Below, one piece after another: positions 1 through 9,368 of a stretch of 14,666 nt of DNA. This DNA is from an uncultured Collinsella sp. (GTDB taxonomy: Bacteria; Actinomycetota; Coriobacteriia; Coriobacteriales; Coriobacteriaceae): the NCBI GenBank assembly GCA_958419975.1, contig CATZIG010000028.1, positions 1 to 14,666 on the forward strand, read 5' to 3'. The notes below the pieces were generated by a model. The model was not told the DNA's origin, made no database searches, and saw nothing but the letters and a program-made list of their open reading frames with translations. The position numbers and the translations under genes are program-made. Within the stretch, counting starts at the first letter, position 1. Every line of letters starts with the position of its first letter.

Positions 1-100
1 CTTTGCGTGCGGAACTCGCGACAAACTTAATATATTTCGCCGCCCCTCTGCCAAGCTCGGGAGACGATACGTTGATGTCTGCTTAACTCTGCTCGCTCAG

Positions 101-727
101 CTAATTACTTTGTTGGGGGTCCACTATTTGCTGGAGGGTGAACTTACATTGATGAGGTTCGCCTTCTGCTTGTGGCTTTGCCTCATCGAAATCGAAGATC
201 ATGATGGCGCAGTTGGGGAGTTTTGTTGGGAGCTCGAAGCCCTCTGGGGCGGCGGCTCTAATGAATTGGCGGCTGGCGCTGCCGTGGCTTACTGCTAGGA
301 GGGTTTCTATGCCCTCGGCGCCCATGAGATTGGTGAGGGTGTCTACCATGCGCTCTTGCAGCGCGCGGCTTCCTTCTCCTCCGAAGGGGACCAGGTCCTC
401 GCCCGGATCCCAAACGTCAGTGGGCAGGGCGTCGTGGGGGCCCTCTTCGAAGGTGCCGTAGCTGCGCTCGATAATGCCTTCACAGGGCTCGACTGCTGCG
501 TCCGGGCCGAGGAGTTCGCATGCGACGAGACTTGCCGTGTCCATGGCTCGGCCTAAGGGTGATGAGACTACTTTGTCGGGGACGACGCCGTGAGCTTTGA
601 GCCATGCGGCTGCCATTCCCGCTTGTTTGCGGCCCAGGTCGGTCAGCGGTGAATCGCAGCGGCCCTGGACCAGCTTTTTGACGTTGAACTCCGTCTGACC
701 GTGGCGGAGTAGATACAGCTTCTTCAT
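101..727 (-). CDS. Histidine phosphatase family protein (phosphoglycerate mutase-like)
   Basis: This 208-residue protein belongs to the histidine phosphatase superfamily (GpmB/CobC-like branch), cytosolic enzymes that remove phosphate through a phospho-histidine intermediate. The nucleophile motif LRHGQTEFN is at residues 7-15, with the RHG catalytic triplet. SSPLGRAMDTA near residue 55 supplies the usual phosphate-binding Arg, ERSYGTFEE near 87 matches the family acid region, and VSHGSASRQF near 146 holds the second catalytic His. The length is typical of the cofactor-independent small members. The ATG at 725-727 follows a good ribosome site (AAGGGGAG). It lies 39 bp downstream of the cation transporter gene on the same strand, so co-transcription is likely. 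The substrate cannot be read from sequence: a sugar phosphate, cobalamin-pathway phosphate or nucleotide are all possible. No terminator is visible in the 100 bases that follow. Confidence 0.88.
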   Translation of the reverse strand: MKKLYLLRHGQTEFNVKKLVQGRCDSPLTDLGRKQAGMAAAWLKAHGVVPDKVVSSPLGRAMDTASLVACELLGPDAAVEPCEGIIERSYGTFEEGPHDALPTDVWDPGEDLVPFGGEGSRALQERMVDTLTNLMGAEGIETLLAVSHGSASRQFIRAAAPEGFELPTKLPNCAIMIFDFDEAKPQAEGEPHQCKFTLQQIVDPQQSN

Positions 728-766
728 GCTCTCCCCTTCTGCATAACCTGCTTTGCCGGCACAGCC

Positions 767-1921
767 CTACTCGTGGGTATGCCCTACGTAGTCTTCGTCG
801 ATCGTGATCTTGGCAATCGACTTGGGGTATTCCGATTCGACCCTCTGGGCCAACGCATGTTTGAGCTCATCGGCATCCATGTCCAAATCCGAGGGCCGTA
901 CGCAGTCAAAGATCACGTTGGTGTGCGTGGGACCCGGCACGCAGCGAAGGTCGTGAATCGAAAGGCGACTATCGATCTCCTGGGCCATGGCGTGAATGCG
1001 CAAGCGCATGCTCGCCAGCTTGGGGTCATCGGTCACGATGGGATCGTAGTGAAGCGTGACGATCATGCCGTCCTCATCCCTAAACGCCTGCTCAATATTG
1101 TCGAGCGTGTCGTGACTTTCCAGCGGACTGACCTCGGCTGCCATCTCGGCATGCGCGCTTGCGAACTTCCTGCCCGGGCCGTAGTCGTGAACCATCAAAT
1201 CGTGAACGCCCAAAACGCCGGGATAGCTCATGATCTTGTCTCGAATGTGCTTGACCAGCTTAGGATCGGGCGACTGACCCAAAAGCGGGCTCACCGTATC
1301 TTGAATAAGTTCAAAGCCGCTCCAGCCAATATAGGCGCCAACGGCAAGGCCGACCCATGCGTCAAGATTGATGTGCGTCACCTGCGAAACAATTGCGCAC
1401 GCTAACACGGCGCCCGTGGCAAGGACATCGTTCTTGGAATCCTGCGCGGTCGCATGCAGCGTCTCGGACTCAATGCAATCGCCGAGCTTTTGGTTGAGGG
1501 CCGCCATCCAGAGCTTTACGACCATCGAAAGCACTAGAACTGCCACCAGGGCAAGCGAGAACTCGACAGGTTCGGGGTGGATGATGCGCTCAACCGAGGA
1601 CTTCACCAGCTCAACGCCAATCAGCAGCACGAGCGCCGCCACGACCAATCCCGAGAGATACTCATAGCGACCATGGCCGTATGGATGCTCGGGGTCGGCC
1701 GGCTTGCTCGCCAGCTTAAAGCCCAGCACGCTCACGATATTCGAGCTGGCATCGGACAGGTTGTTCATGGCATCCGCCACAATCGAAACCGATCCCGAAA
1801 CCACACCAATTGCGCCCTTCGCAGCACAAAGCGCAACATTGGCGAGAATACACACCACGCCCGTCAACGTGCCCACGCGCGCACGGTCGCCCTGCGCACG
1901 CTTAACAATCCACTCGACCAT
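767..1921 (-). CDS. Cation diffusion facilitator transporter, probably Mn2+ efflux
   Basis: This 384-residue membrane protein of the CDF family exports divalent metal by proton exchange. Its N-terminal half is a six-helix CDF core (about residues 15-205) with the family motif HPYGHGRYEYLSGL at 79-92. The transport-site ligands read N53-x3-D57 in helix 2 (ADAMNNLSDASSN) and D161-x3-D165 in helix 5 (HATAQDSKND). This N-D-D-D set is the pattern described for Mn2+ CDFs such as pneumococcal MntE; Zn2+ members usually have His. Metal choice is therefore an inference. After the first cytoplasmic dimer domain (about 215-290) there is a further segment of about 90 residues with HDLRCVPGPTHTN, which looks like a second ferredoxin-like domain and makes the protein longer than the usual 300. 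The ATG at 1919-1921 has only a weak G-rich ribosome site. Confidence 0.9.
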   Translation of the reverse strand: MVEWIVKRAQGDRARVGTLTGVVCILANVALCAAKGAIGVVSGSVSIVADAMNNLSDASSNIVSVLGFKLASKPADPEHPYGHGRYEYLSGLVVAALVLLIGVELVKSSVERIIHPEPVEFSLALVAVLVLSMVVKLWMAALNQKLGDCIESETLHATAQDSKNDVLATGAVLACAIVSQVTHINLDAWVGLAVGAYIGWSGFELIQDTVSPLLGQSPDPKLVKHIRDKIMSYPGVLGVHDLMVHDYGPGRKFASAHAEMAAEVSPLESHDTLDNIEQAFRDEDGMIVTLHYDPIVTDDPKLASMRLRIHAMAQEIDSRLSIHDLRCVPGPTHTNVIFDCVRPSDLDMDADELKHALAQRVESEYPKSIAKITIDEDYVGHTHE

Positions 1922-2000
1922 CTACATCCGCCCCCACGGTACTACCTATATATCTATTGCTCAAACGGATTGTAGTGTAGCCACTTTGTCCCCCAGATAC

Positions 2001-2034
2001 AAAAAAGGCCGCAACCCACACGGGCCACGGCCTT
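2001..2034 (-). terminator. Rho-independent terminator after the PTS permease gene
   Basis: Read on the minus strand, AAGGCCG (2034-2028) pairs with CGGCCTT (2011-2005) around a 16-nt loop, and six T residues follow (2006-2001). It begins 38 nt past the TAA of the EIIC gene, so it ends that transcript before the cation transporter gene. Confidence 0.85.
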
Positions 2035-2072
2035 GGAATATGGCAAAGGAATCGTCCTTGTGTCGCACAGGT

Positions 2073-3311
2073 TTACGCGCTTACTTCGGCCACGCTCTTC
2101 GAGGTTTCGGGTGAATCGGCTCCGTCCCCCGTCGTCTGTCCCTGCGCCGGCACCACGCCAAAGCAGTAGCTCAGCGCCGCAGACACCGCAAATGCCACAC
2201 CGCCGGCAACGCAGCACCACAGCAGGTTCGAGATGCCGCCCGTGGCAAAGCCAATGACCATAAGGACATTCGTCATGCCGATGGTATAGGCCGTAACGTG
2301 GCCCACGGCCGCAACAAGGCCTCCGACGGCGCCGCCAATGGCCATGCACGTCAGGCACCTGCCATATTTAAAGCCGCAACCGTACAGCGCCGGCTCGCTT
2401 ACGCCGCCAAGAACACCCGAGATCGAATAGCCCAGCATGAGCGCCTTCTCGTCCTTATCCGCAACGCGGAGCGACGCGCCAAAAGGCATGCCCCAAACGG
2501 CGAACGTTGCCATCGTCGCGGCGATCAAAATGCACGAATCCGTTCCCACACTCATAAACTGCGCATAGGCGAGCGATAGGACAACGTTGCTGACGCCGGC
2601 GATCTTTAGGAACTCCCAGCCCGCGGCAAGCCCCATGAGCGTGAACAGCGACACGATGCCACCGGAATTGCCAAGCATAAACATAAGCTGTCCCAACAGC
2701 ATGCCCAGATAGCTGCCCGCCGGCGCCGTAATGCACAGCGAAACCGGAACCATGACAAGCATGGTTGCAAACGGAACGAACGAAAACGCCACGGCCTTAG
2801 GGATAACGCGCCGAAAGAAACACTCCACTTGCCATAACACAGGCACCGAGATGAGAACCGGAATAACAGTCGTCGTGTAATCGTTGACCGGCGCAGGAAG
2901 CAGACCATACACGGAAGTCATCGATGCCCCCGTCGTCGATGCGGCATCGACAAGCTTAAGCAGATCGGGCGCAATCAATACGCCGCCCAGCATCATGCCC
3001 AGCTGCTCCGAGCAACCGAGCTGGCGGGCGGCCGCCCAACCAAGATAAATGGGCAAAAAGTAGTAGCCGGCGTTATAGAGCCAACTGTAGAACAGGCGAT
3101 AGATTTCGGAATCGGCAGACCATAGGCCCAGCATGCCTTCGCCCATAATGACGGCGACGGTGCGGAACAACGCCGCGCAGACAATAAACGGTAACGCCGA
3201 CATCATGCTTTTGGACAGATAGTCCACCACGGCCATGGCGTTTGATGAGACCGTCGTTGTAAACGAGGTGTTAGAAACTTGTGACACAGGAACCCTTTCC
3301 CAATGTGACAT
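2073..3311 (-). CDS. PTS sugar transporter subunit EIIC, stand-alone permease
   Basis: This is the membrane (EIIC) part of a phosphotransferase-system sugar permease of the glucose/beta-glucoside class. It has about ten hydrophobic segments and the hallmark GGVSEPALYG, whose Glu is residue 281 counted from the ATG at 3236; this loop takes part in sugar binding. FLPIYLGWAAARQLG and VWGMPFGASLRVADKDEKAL also match the family. The protein holds no EIIB domain (no phospho-Cys motif before the first helix) and no C-terminal EIIA, so it must borrow partners or act otherwise. The start is uncertain. ATG at 3311 has an AAAGGGA site 8 nt upstream, but site and codon both lie inside a repeat. ATG at 3236 begins right before the first helix and fits the family better, without a clear ribosome site. 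The sugar is unknown. A terminator follows at 2001-2034. Confidence 0.82.
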   Translation of the reverse strand: MSHWERVPVSQVSNTSFTTTVSSNAMAVVDYLSKSMMSALPFIVCAALFRTVAVIMGEGMLGLWSADSEIYRLFYSWLYNAGYYFLPIYLGWAAARQLGCSEQLGMMLGGVLIAPDLLKLVDAASTTGASMTSVYGLLPAPVNDYTTTVIPVLISVPVLWQVECFFRRVIPKAVAFSFVPFATMLVMVPVSLCITAPAGSYLGMLLGQLMFMLGNSGGIVSLFTLMGLAAGWEFLKIAGVSNVVLSLAYAQFMSVGTDSCILIAATMATFAVWGMPFGASLRVADKDEKALMLGYSISGVLGGVSEPALYGCGFKYGRCLTCMAIGGAVGGLVAAVGHVTAYTIGMTNVLMVIGFATGGISNLLWCCVAGGVAFAVSAALSYCFGVVPAQGQTTGDGADSPETSKSVAEVSA

Positions 3312-3332
3312 GCGGACTGTCCCTTTGTCACA
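3280..3332. repeat. Compact palindromic (REP-like) repeat at the accDA/PTS junction
   Basis: Three 7-bp units are seen: TGTGACA at 3280-3286 and 3304-3310, and the inverse TGTCACA at 3326-3332. The flanks extend the match: the left arm reads TGTGACACAGGAAC and the reverse of the right arm reads TGTGACAAAGGGAC. On the minus-strand RNA the 3332 unit could pair with either of the other two, giving two mutually exclusive hairpins. The TGA of accDA (3330-3328) and one candidate start of the EIIC gene (3311) both lie inside. It resembles dispersed intergenic palindromes of gut bacteria, but copy number elsewhere cannot be seen from this window. Confidence 0.6.
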
Positions 3333-5038
3333 TCGTGCGATACTGACCGATTGCGCGGTACTTTTTGTAGCGGAGGTTTGTGAGGGTCGCGTCGTCGAGC
3401 CGCCCAAGCGTATCGAAGGCATCAAATGCCGAGGACATGACGGCACCGGCGATCTCCTCATGCGACAGGCCCCTATCATCAACAATGCCGTCGATGATGC
3501 CGAGCGCCAACAGATCGGGGGCCGTGAGCTTAAGCGCTTCGGCGGCCTCATTCGCGCGCTCGGTATCCTTCCACAGAATCGACGCACAGGCCTCGGGGCT
3601 CACGACCGAATAGGCCGAGCTCGAGAGCATCAGGATGCGGTCGGCCACGGACAGCGCCAGCGCGCCACCAGAGCCGCCCTCGCCTATTACCACCGAGACA
3701 ATCGGCGTCTTAAGGCCGCTCATCTCCATGAGATTCTGGGCGATGGCCTCGCCCTGACCGCGTTCCTCGGCACCGATGCCGCAAAACGCACCCGAAGTAT
3801 CGACCAGGCACAGAACCGGTCGACCAAACTTTTCGGCCTGGCGCATCAGGCGACGCGCTATGCGGTAGCCCTCGGGATGCGCCATGCCAAAGTTGCGGCG
3901 CATACGCTCTTTGGTCGTGGTGCCGCGCTCGATGGCGATGACCGTTACGGGGCGTCCGTCTTTCCAGCCAATGCCAGTCACCACAGCGGCGTCGTCGCCA
4001 AAGTAACGGTCGCCGTGCAGCTCCACAAATCCATCCAGGCCCAGCGAGATCATCTCACCCGCCGTGGCGCGATCTGCCGAGCGGGTCTGCTTGACAATCT
4101 CGAGCGCGGTTTTTGGTGCGGCCGAGCGCTTGAACAAGTGTCCCAGCTTTTTGCCGCGACGACCCGTATGCACGATCTCATGCGGTGCCCCCAGGCCGGG
4201 CGCGTGCCCTTCGTGCAGCGCCAGCAGCTCGCCTACCGTGAGCGCAATCTCGCCACGCGGAACAACGGCATCGCAAAAGCCGTGCTCCAGCAAAAACTCG
4301 GAGCGCTGGAATCCCTTGGGCAGGCGTTTGTGCATGTTCTGCTCGATCACGCGCGGGCCGGCAAAAGCCGTCAGGGCATCGGGCTCGGCCAGGATAATGT
4401 CGCCCTCCATGGCAAAGCTCGCGGTTACGCCTCCGGTCGTGGGGTCGGTGAGCACCGTGACATACAGGCCGCCCGCCTCGCTGTGGCGCCTAACCGCCGC
4501 AGAGATTTTGGCCATCTGCATGAGCGAGGTCACGCCCTCCTGCATGCGGGCGCCACCCGATACGGTAAAGCCAACGACCGGCAGCCCCAGCTCGGTCGCA
4601 CGCTCAAATGTGCGACAGATCTTCTCGCCCACCACGGAGCCCATCGAGCCCATCATAAAGTTGGCATCCATAAAGAAGAGCGCGGTATCGCAGCCGCAGA
4701 TTTTACCCCTACCGCACACGACGGCATCGCGCTCGCCCGAACGCTCGCTCACGCTCTTGAGCTTGTCGGCATAGCCGGGAAACGAGAGGAAGTCCTCCGA
4801 CGCCAGATTGGCATCCCATTCCTCAAACGTGCCCCCGTCGACCGTCATGCGCATGCGCGCGCGACCGCTCACGCGAAAGTGTTTGCCGCAACGAGGGCAG
4901 ACCTCGAGGTTGTCGTGCAGGCGTGCCTCATCGATCACACGGCGGCACTCCGGGCACTTGATAAACACGTGGCGTGCGGGAAACTCGGCGCACGACTCGG
5001 TTATCGGCCCCTCAAGGACATTGACCGTCTTCGCTTTT

Positions 5039-5052
<14 letters not shown>
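3328..5052 (-). CDS. accDA: Acetyl-CoA carboxylase carboxyltransferase, fused beta and alpha subunits (AccD-AccA)
   Basis: This single 574-residue chain carries both carboxyltransferase halves of ACC, which transfer CO2 from carboxybiotin on AccB to acetyl-CoA to give malonyl-CoA. Residues 1 to about 290 are AccD: a zinc ribbon with C33, C36, C52 and C55, then VSGGARMQEGVTSLMQMAK (164-182) and TDPTTGGVTASFAMEGD (202-218). Residues from about 310 to 574 are AccA: FVELHGDRYFGDD (342-354), RRNFGMAHPEGY (386-397), GIGAEERGQGEAIAQN (425-440) and GEGGSGGALAL (458-468). The short linker 291-310 is basic. Both halves look complete beside separate bacterial AccD and AccA. The start overlaps the end of accC by 14 bp, which suggests coupled translation; ATG at 5046 is a possible alternative. 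It is the last gene of the FASII operon, and its stop codon lies in the repeat at 3280-3332. Confidence 0.95.
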
Positions 5053-6358
<1,306 letters not shown>

Positions 6359-6368
6359 GAAGCCTTCC

Positions 6369-6791
6369 TTAACTTTCGTGCATGAGTGCAAAAGACATAT
6401 CGGCGCGGCAACAGACCTCACCGTTGACGCTCGCAGTACCCGTCGCAAAGCGGAACGGCCCGCGCACACGCGTGATGGTGCACACCAGATCCACCGTGTC
6501 GCCCGGGCGCACCGGACGCTTAAAGCGCACCTTGTCCAGACTCGTGTAGAACGGCGTCGCGCCGCGCGCCTCCCCATCGCCCATCAGCAGCACGCAGCAG
6601 TTTTGGGCGAGCATCTCGCACTGGATCACGCCGGGGACCACCGGGTTTCCCGGAAAATGCCCCTGCAAAAAGTATTCGTCGCCCGTAATCGTGATCTTGC
6701 CGTGGGCCTCGTCGCCCACCAGCTCGGCTTCGTCGAGCAAAAGCATCGGCTCGCGATGCGGTAACAGCTTCTTGAGCTCTTCTTTGTTCAT
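6369..6791 (-). CDS. fabZ: 3-hydroxyacyl-ACP dehydratase FabZ
   Basis: FabZ removes water from 3-hydroxyacyl-ACP to give trans-2-enoyl-ACP in each elongation cycle. The 140-residue protein is a single hot-dog fold. The signature GHFPGNPVVPGVIQCEMLAQ spans residues 44-63 and holds the catalytic His45 and Glu59. The opening MNKEELKKLLPHREPMLLLD matches the family start. I chose ATG 6791, with AGGTG upstream; a GTG at 6800 in the same frame, directly next to the accB stop, is an alternative that adds three residues. FabZ is the only dehydratase in the window. No FabA or FabM accompanies it, so the branch to unsaturated chains must be encoded elsewhere if it exists. Confidence 0.95.
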   Translation of the reverse strand: MNKEELKKLLPHREPMLLLDEAELVGDEAHGKITITGDEYFLQGHFPGNPVVPGVIQCEMLAQNCCVLLMGDGEARGATPFYTSLDKVRFKRPVRPGDTVDLVCTITRVRGPFRFATGTASVNGEVCCRADMSFALMHES

Positions 6792-6800
6792 GGATATCAC

Positions 6801-7274
6801 CTATCCGATCCTCATGAGGCAGCTGCCGAACTCCACGAGGTCGCCGTCGGCCACGCAGATCTCGAGCACCTCGCCATCCGCCTCTGCCGTCACCTCGTTG
6901 AGAACCTTCATGGCCTCGATGATGCAAAGGGTCTCGCCAGCCTTGACCTTGGAGCCCACGTGCACAAGCGGTTCGTCGCCCGGCGCCGGGGCAGCATAGA
7001 AAACGCCGACCATGGGAGCGGTCACCTCGGTGCCCTTGGGCTCCGGTGCGGCGGCAGGTGTCTGCGCGGCGGGCTCCGGTGCGGCAGGCGCGACTGTGGG
7101 AGCTGCAACTGGAGCGGCCATAGCGCTCGGCATGGGCATGGGCACGGCAACCGGCTGTGCGGCGCTCGCGCGCTCGAGTTCGACCGCGGTGCCATCGGGC
7201 TCCTCAACGCGCACGCGCGTGAGGCCGCGGTCCTCCATAACATCGGCTATCTCGGCAAGTCTTTTGGAATCCAT
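6801..7274 (-). CDS. accB: Biotin carboxyl carrier protein of acetyl-CoA carboxylase
   Basis: This 157-residue carrier holds the biotin that shuttles CO2 from AccC to AccDA. Residues 1-36 form the N-terminal helix and strand region. Residues 37-80 are a mobile linker made almost only of Ala, Pro, Val and Met, typical for this family. The biotinyl domain (81-157) holds the modification site EAMKVLNEV with target Lys123; the common form is EAMKMMNE(I/V), and the change to Val-Leu is a mild variant. The ATG at 7274 sits 3 bp after the fabF stop and is preceded by GAGGAG inside the fabF end, so translation is probably coupled. BirA, encoded divergently at the head of this operon (12654-13430), is the enzyme expected to modify Lys123. 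Confidence 0.95.
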   Translation of the reverse strand: MDSKRLAEIADVMEDRGLTRVRVEEPDGTAVELERASAAQPVAVPMPMPSAMAAPVAAPTVAPAAPEPAAQTPAAAPEPKGTEVTAPMVGVFYAAPAPGDEPLVHVGSKVKAGETLCIIEAMKVLNEVTAEADGEVLEICVADGDLVEFGSCLMRIG

Positions 7275-7277
7275 GCT

Positions 7278-8528
7278 CTAGCTCCTCGTATATCTACGCA
7301 GCGCGATGGCGGCGTTGTGTCCGCCAAAGCCCAGGTTGGTCGAAAGCGCCCAGGTAAGGTCGGCGCGAACCGCGCGATTGGGCGTGTAGTCAAGATCGCA
7401 GGCGGGATCGGGCGTGTGGTAGTTAATGGTCGGCGGCACCACGCCCTGCTCGAGCGCCATGGCGCAGGCCATGACCTCGATGGCGCCCGTGGCACCGATC
7501 ATGTGGCCGGTCATCGACTTAGTCGACGAGACGTGCGCGGCGCGCGCCGCGTCCTCGCCGAGCGCACGCTTAATGCCCGCCGTCTCGGACGAATCGTTGA
7601 GCTTGGTAGATGTGCCGTGGGCATTGATGTAGAGACCCTCGGAAGGCTTGACGTCGCCCTCGGTCACCGCCAGCGATATCGCGCGGGCAATGCCGGCAGC
7701 CTCGGGATCAGGGCTCGTGATGTGATAGGCATCATCGGTGTTGCCGTAGCCCACGACCTCGGCATAAATGTGCGCACCGCGCGCCTGCGCATGTTCCATG
7801 CTCTCGAGCACGAGCACGCAGGCGCCCTCGCCCATCACAAAGCCGTCGCGGTCTGCATCGAACGGACGGCAGGCCGTCGCGGGATCGGGGTTGGTGGTCA
7901 ATGCGCGGCAGGACGTAAAGCCCGCAACGGCATCGGGGATAATTGTGGCCTCGGCGCCGCCCGCGAGGATCGCGTCGGCATAGCCGTGCTTGATGGCGCG
8001 GAACGCCTCGCCCACCGCATGGGCCGAGGTTGCGCACGCGGTCACCACGGGCAGGGTCGGGCCCTTTGCCTTGTGGCGGATTGCGATATTGCCCGATGCC
8101 ATGTTGGGGATCATCATCGCGATCATATAGGGCGATGCGCGGCGGGGCCCACGTTCGGCAATCGTATGGACGTTGTCGACGAGCGTCGTCATGCCGCCCA
8201 CGCCCGAGCCCACGTAGACGCCCAGGCGCTCGCGATCGATGGCGCCTTCGACATCAAAGCCCGCATCGTGCATGGCTTCGTCCGAAGCCGCCATCGCAAA
8301 CTGAACGCAGGGGTCGAGATGCTTGGCATCACGCTTGCCAAAGTACTCGTTGCCGTCAAAGCCCTTGACCTCGGCTGCCACCTTGACGGCAAACGCATCG
8401 GTATCGAAGTGCGTGATCGGGCCGATGCCGCACGTGCCGGCGCACATGGCCGCCCAGGTGGCAAGCGCGGTGTTGCCGAGCGGCGACACGGCACCGATAC
8501 CGGTGATTGCAACTCTCTGTTCCATCAT
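7278..8528 (-). CDS. fabF: 3-oxoacyl-ACP synthase II (FabF)
   Basis: FabF condenses malonyl-ACP with a growing acyl-ACP, the chain-extending step of FASII. The 416-residue thiolase-fold enzyme has the Cys-His-His triad: Cys165 in VVTACATSAH, His304 in INAHGTSTKLND and His342 in STKSMTGHMIGATGA. The C-terminal LSTNLGFGGHNAAIAL is also typical. It is the only elongating ketosynthase in the window, with no FabB. I chose the ATG at 8528 because GAGGAGA lies just upstream of it; a TTG at 8543 in the same frame would place that ribosome site inside the gene. ATG 8525 directly after is equally possible. A gap of 36 bp separates it from fabG. Confidence 0.95.
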   Translation of the reverse strand: MMEQRVAITGIGAVSPLGNTALATWAAMCAGTCGIGPITHFDTDAFAVKVAAEVKGFDGNEYFGKRDAKHLDPCVQFAMAASDEAMHDAGFDVEGAIDRERLGVYVGSGVGGMTTLVDNVHTIAERGPRRASPYMIAMMIPNMASGNIAIRHKAKGPTLPVVTACATSAHAVGEAFRAIKHGYADAILAGGAEATIIPDAVAGFTSCRALTTNPDPATACRPFDADRDGFVMGEGACVLVLESMEHAQARGAHIYAEVVGYGNTDDAYHITSPDPEAAGIARAISLAVTEGDVKPSEGLYINAHGTSTKLNDSSETAGIKRALGEDAARAAHVSSTKSMTGHMIGATGAIEVMACAMALEQGVVPPTINYHTPDPACDLDYTPNRAVRADLTWALSTNLGFGGHNAAIALRRYTRS

Positions 8529-8564
8529 GGTCTCCTCATCCAAGCCGTTCTTCGGCCCTGGTTT

Positions 8565-9338
8565 CTACATCGCCATTCCGCCGTCGACGCGTACGACTTC
8601 GCCCGTAATGTAGGCAGCCGCGTCGCTCGCCAAAAAGCGCACCACGCCGGCCACTTCCTCGGGACGCGCCATGCGCCTCAGGGGAATCTGCTCCTCGCAC
8701 GCCGCACGCACCTTATCCGATAGCTTTGCCGTCATATCGGTCTCGACAAACCCGGGTGCGACCGCGTTCACTCGTACGCCGCGGGGCGCAAGCTCGCGCG
8801 CTACCGCCTTGGTCAGGCCGATCACGCCCGCCTTGGAGGCAGCGTAGTTGGCCTGCCCGGCATTGCCCATCAGGCCCACAACCGAGCTCATGTTGATGAC
8901 GCAACCGCCGCGCTGGCGCATAAAGGTCTTGGTGAGTGCGCGCGTCGTATTGAACGTGCCCTTGAGATTGACATCGAGCACGCGGTCGAAGGCATCGTCA
9001 CCCATACGCATGAGCAGGCCGTCGCGCGTGATGCCGGCGTTGTTGACGAGCGCCCAAATGGAGCCAAAGTCGTTGAGGACCGCTTCCACGCACGCATTGA
9101 CGGCAGCGGGATCGGCCACGTCACATTGATATGCGCGTGCCGTAGCGCCAGACGCCTCGCAGGCTCCGCATGTCTCGCGCGCGGCATCGACGCTACCGGC
9201 ATAGACGACGGCAATATCAAAGCCGTCCTCCGCCAAGCCAACCGCACAAGCGCGGCCGATTCCCCGCGAGCCGCCCGTGACCAGTGCCACACGGCGTGAG
9301 TCGTTGCGCTCGAGCGCGCCGTTGTTCAAGTTGCCCAT
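8565..9338 (-). CDS. fabG: 3-oxoacyl-ACP reductase FabG
   Basis: FabG reduces 3-oxoacyl-ACP to 3-hydroxyacyl-ACP with NADPH. The 257-residue short-chain dehydrogenase has the cofactor loop TGGSRGIG (21-28), the NNAG motif (99-102) and the catalytic Ser152, Tyr165 and Lys169 in NYAASKAG. The C-terminus, YITGEVVRVDGGMAM, is the classic FabG ending. It carries about a dozen extra residues before the first strand compared with the usual 245. The ATG at 9338 is supported by AAAGGA six bases upstream, so I kept this start. The gap to fabD is 30 bp. Position in the FASII cluster separates it from the many look-alike dehydrogenases. Confidence 0.96.
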   Translation of the reverse strand: MGNLNNGALERNDSRRVALVTGGSRGIGRACAVGLAEDGFDIAVVYAGSVDAARETCGACEASGATARAYQCDVADPAAVNACVEAVLNDFGSIWALVNNAGITRDGLLMRMGDDAFDRVLDVNLKGTFNTTRALTKTFMRQRGGCVINMSSVVGLMGNAGQANYAASKAGVIGLTKAVARELAPRGVRVNAVAPGFVETDMTAKLSDKVRAACEEQIPLRRMARPEEVAGVVRFLASDAAAYITGEVVRVDGGMAM

Positions 9339-9368
9339 GTCATTCCTTTCGGGTTACAGCCCTGTGGG

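Noticed and set aside
1..100. Gene or terminator downstream of the histidine phosphatase gene
   Set aside because: I see no clear coding frame, hairpin with T-run, or RNA gene in these bases.
3312..3587. Longer N-terminus of the EIIC gene, reading back to 3587
   Set aside because: It would overlap the conserved end of accDA by over 250 bp, is Arg/Ser/Pro-rich and contains no EIIB motif.
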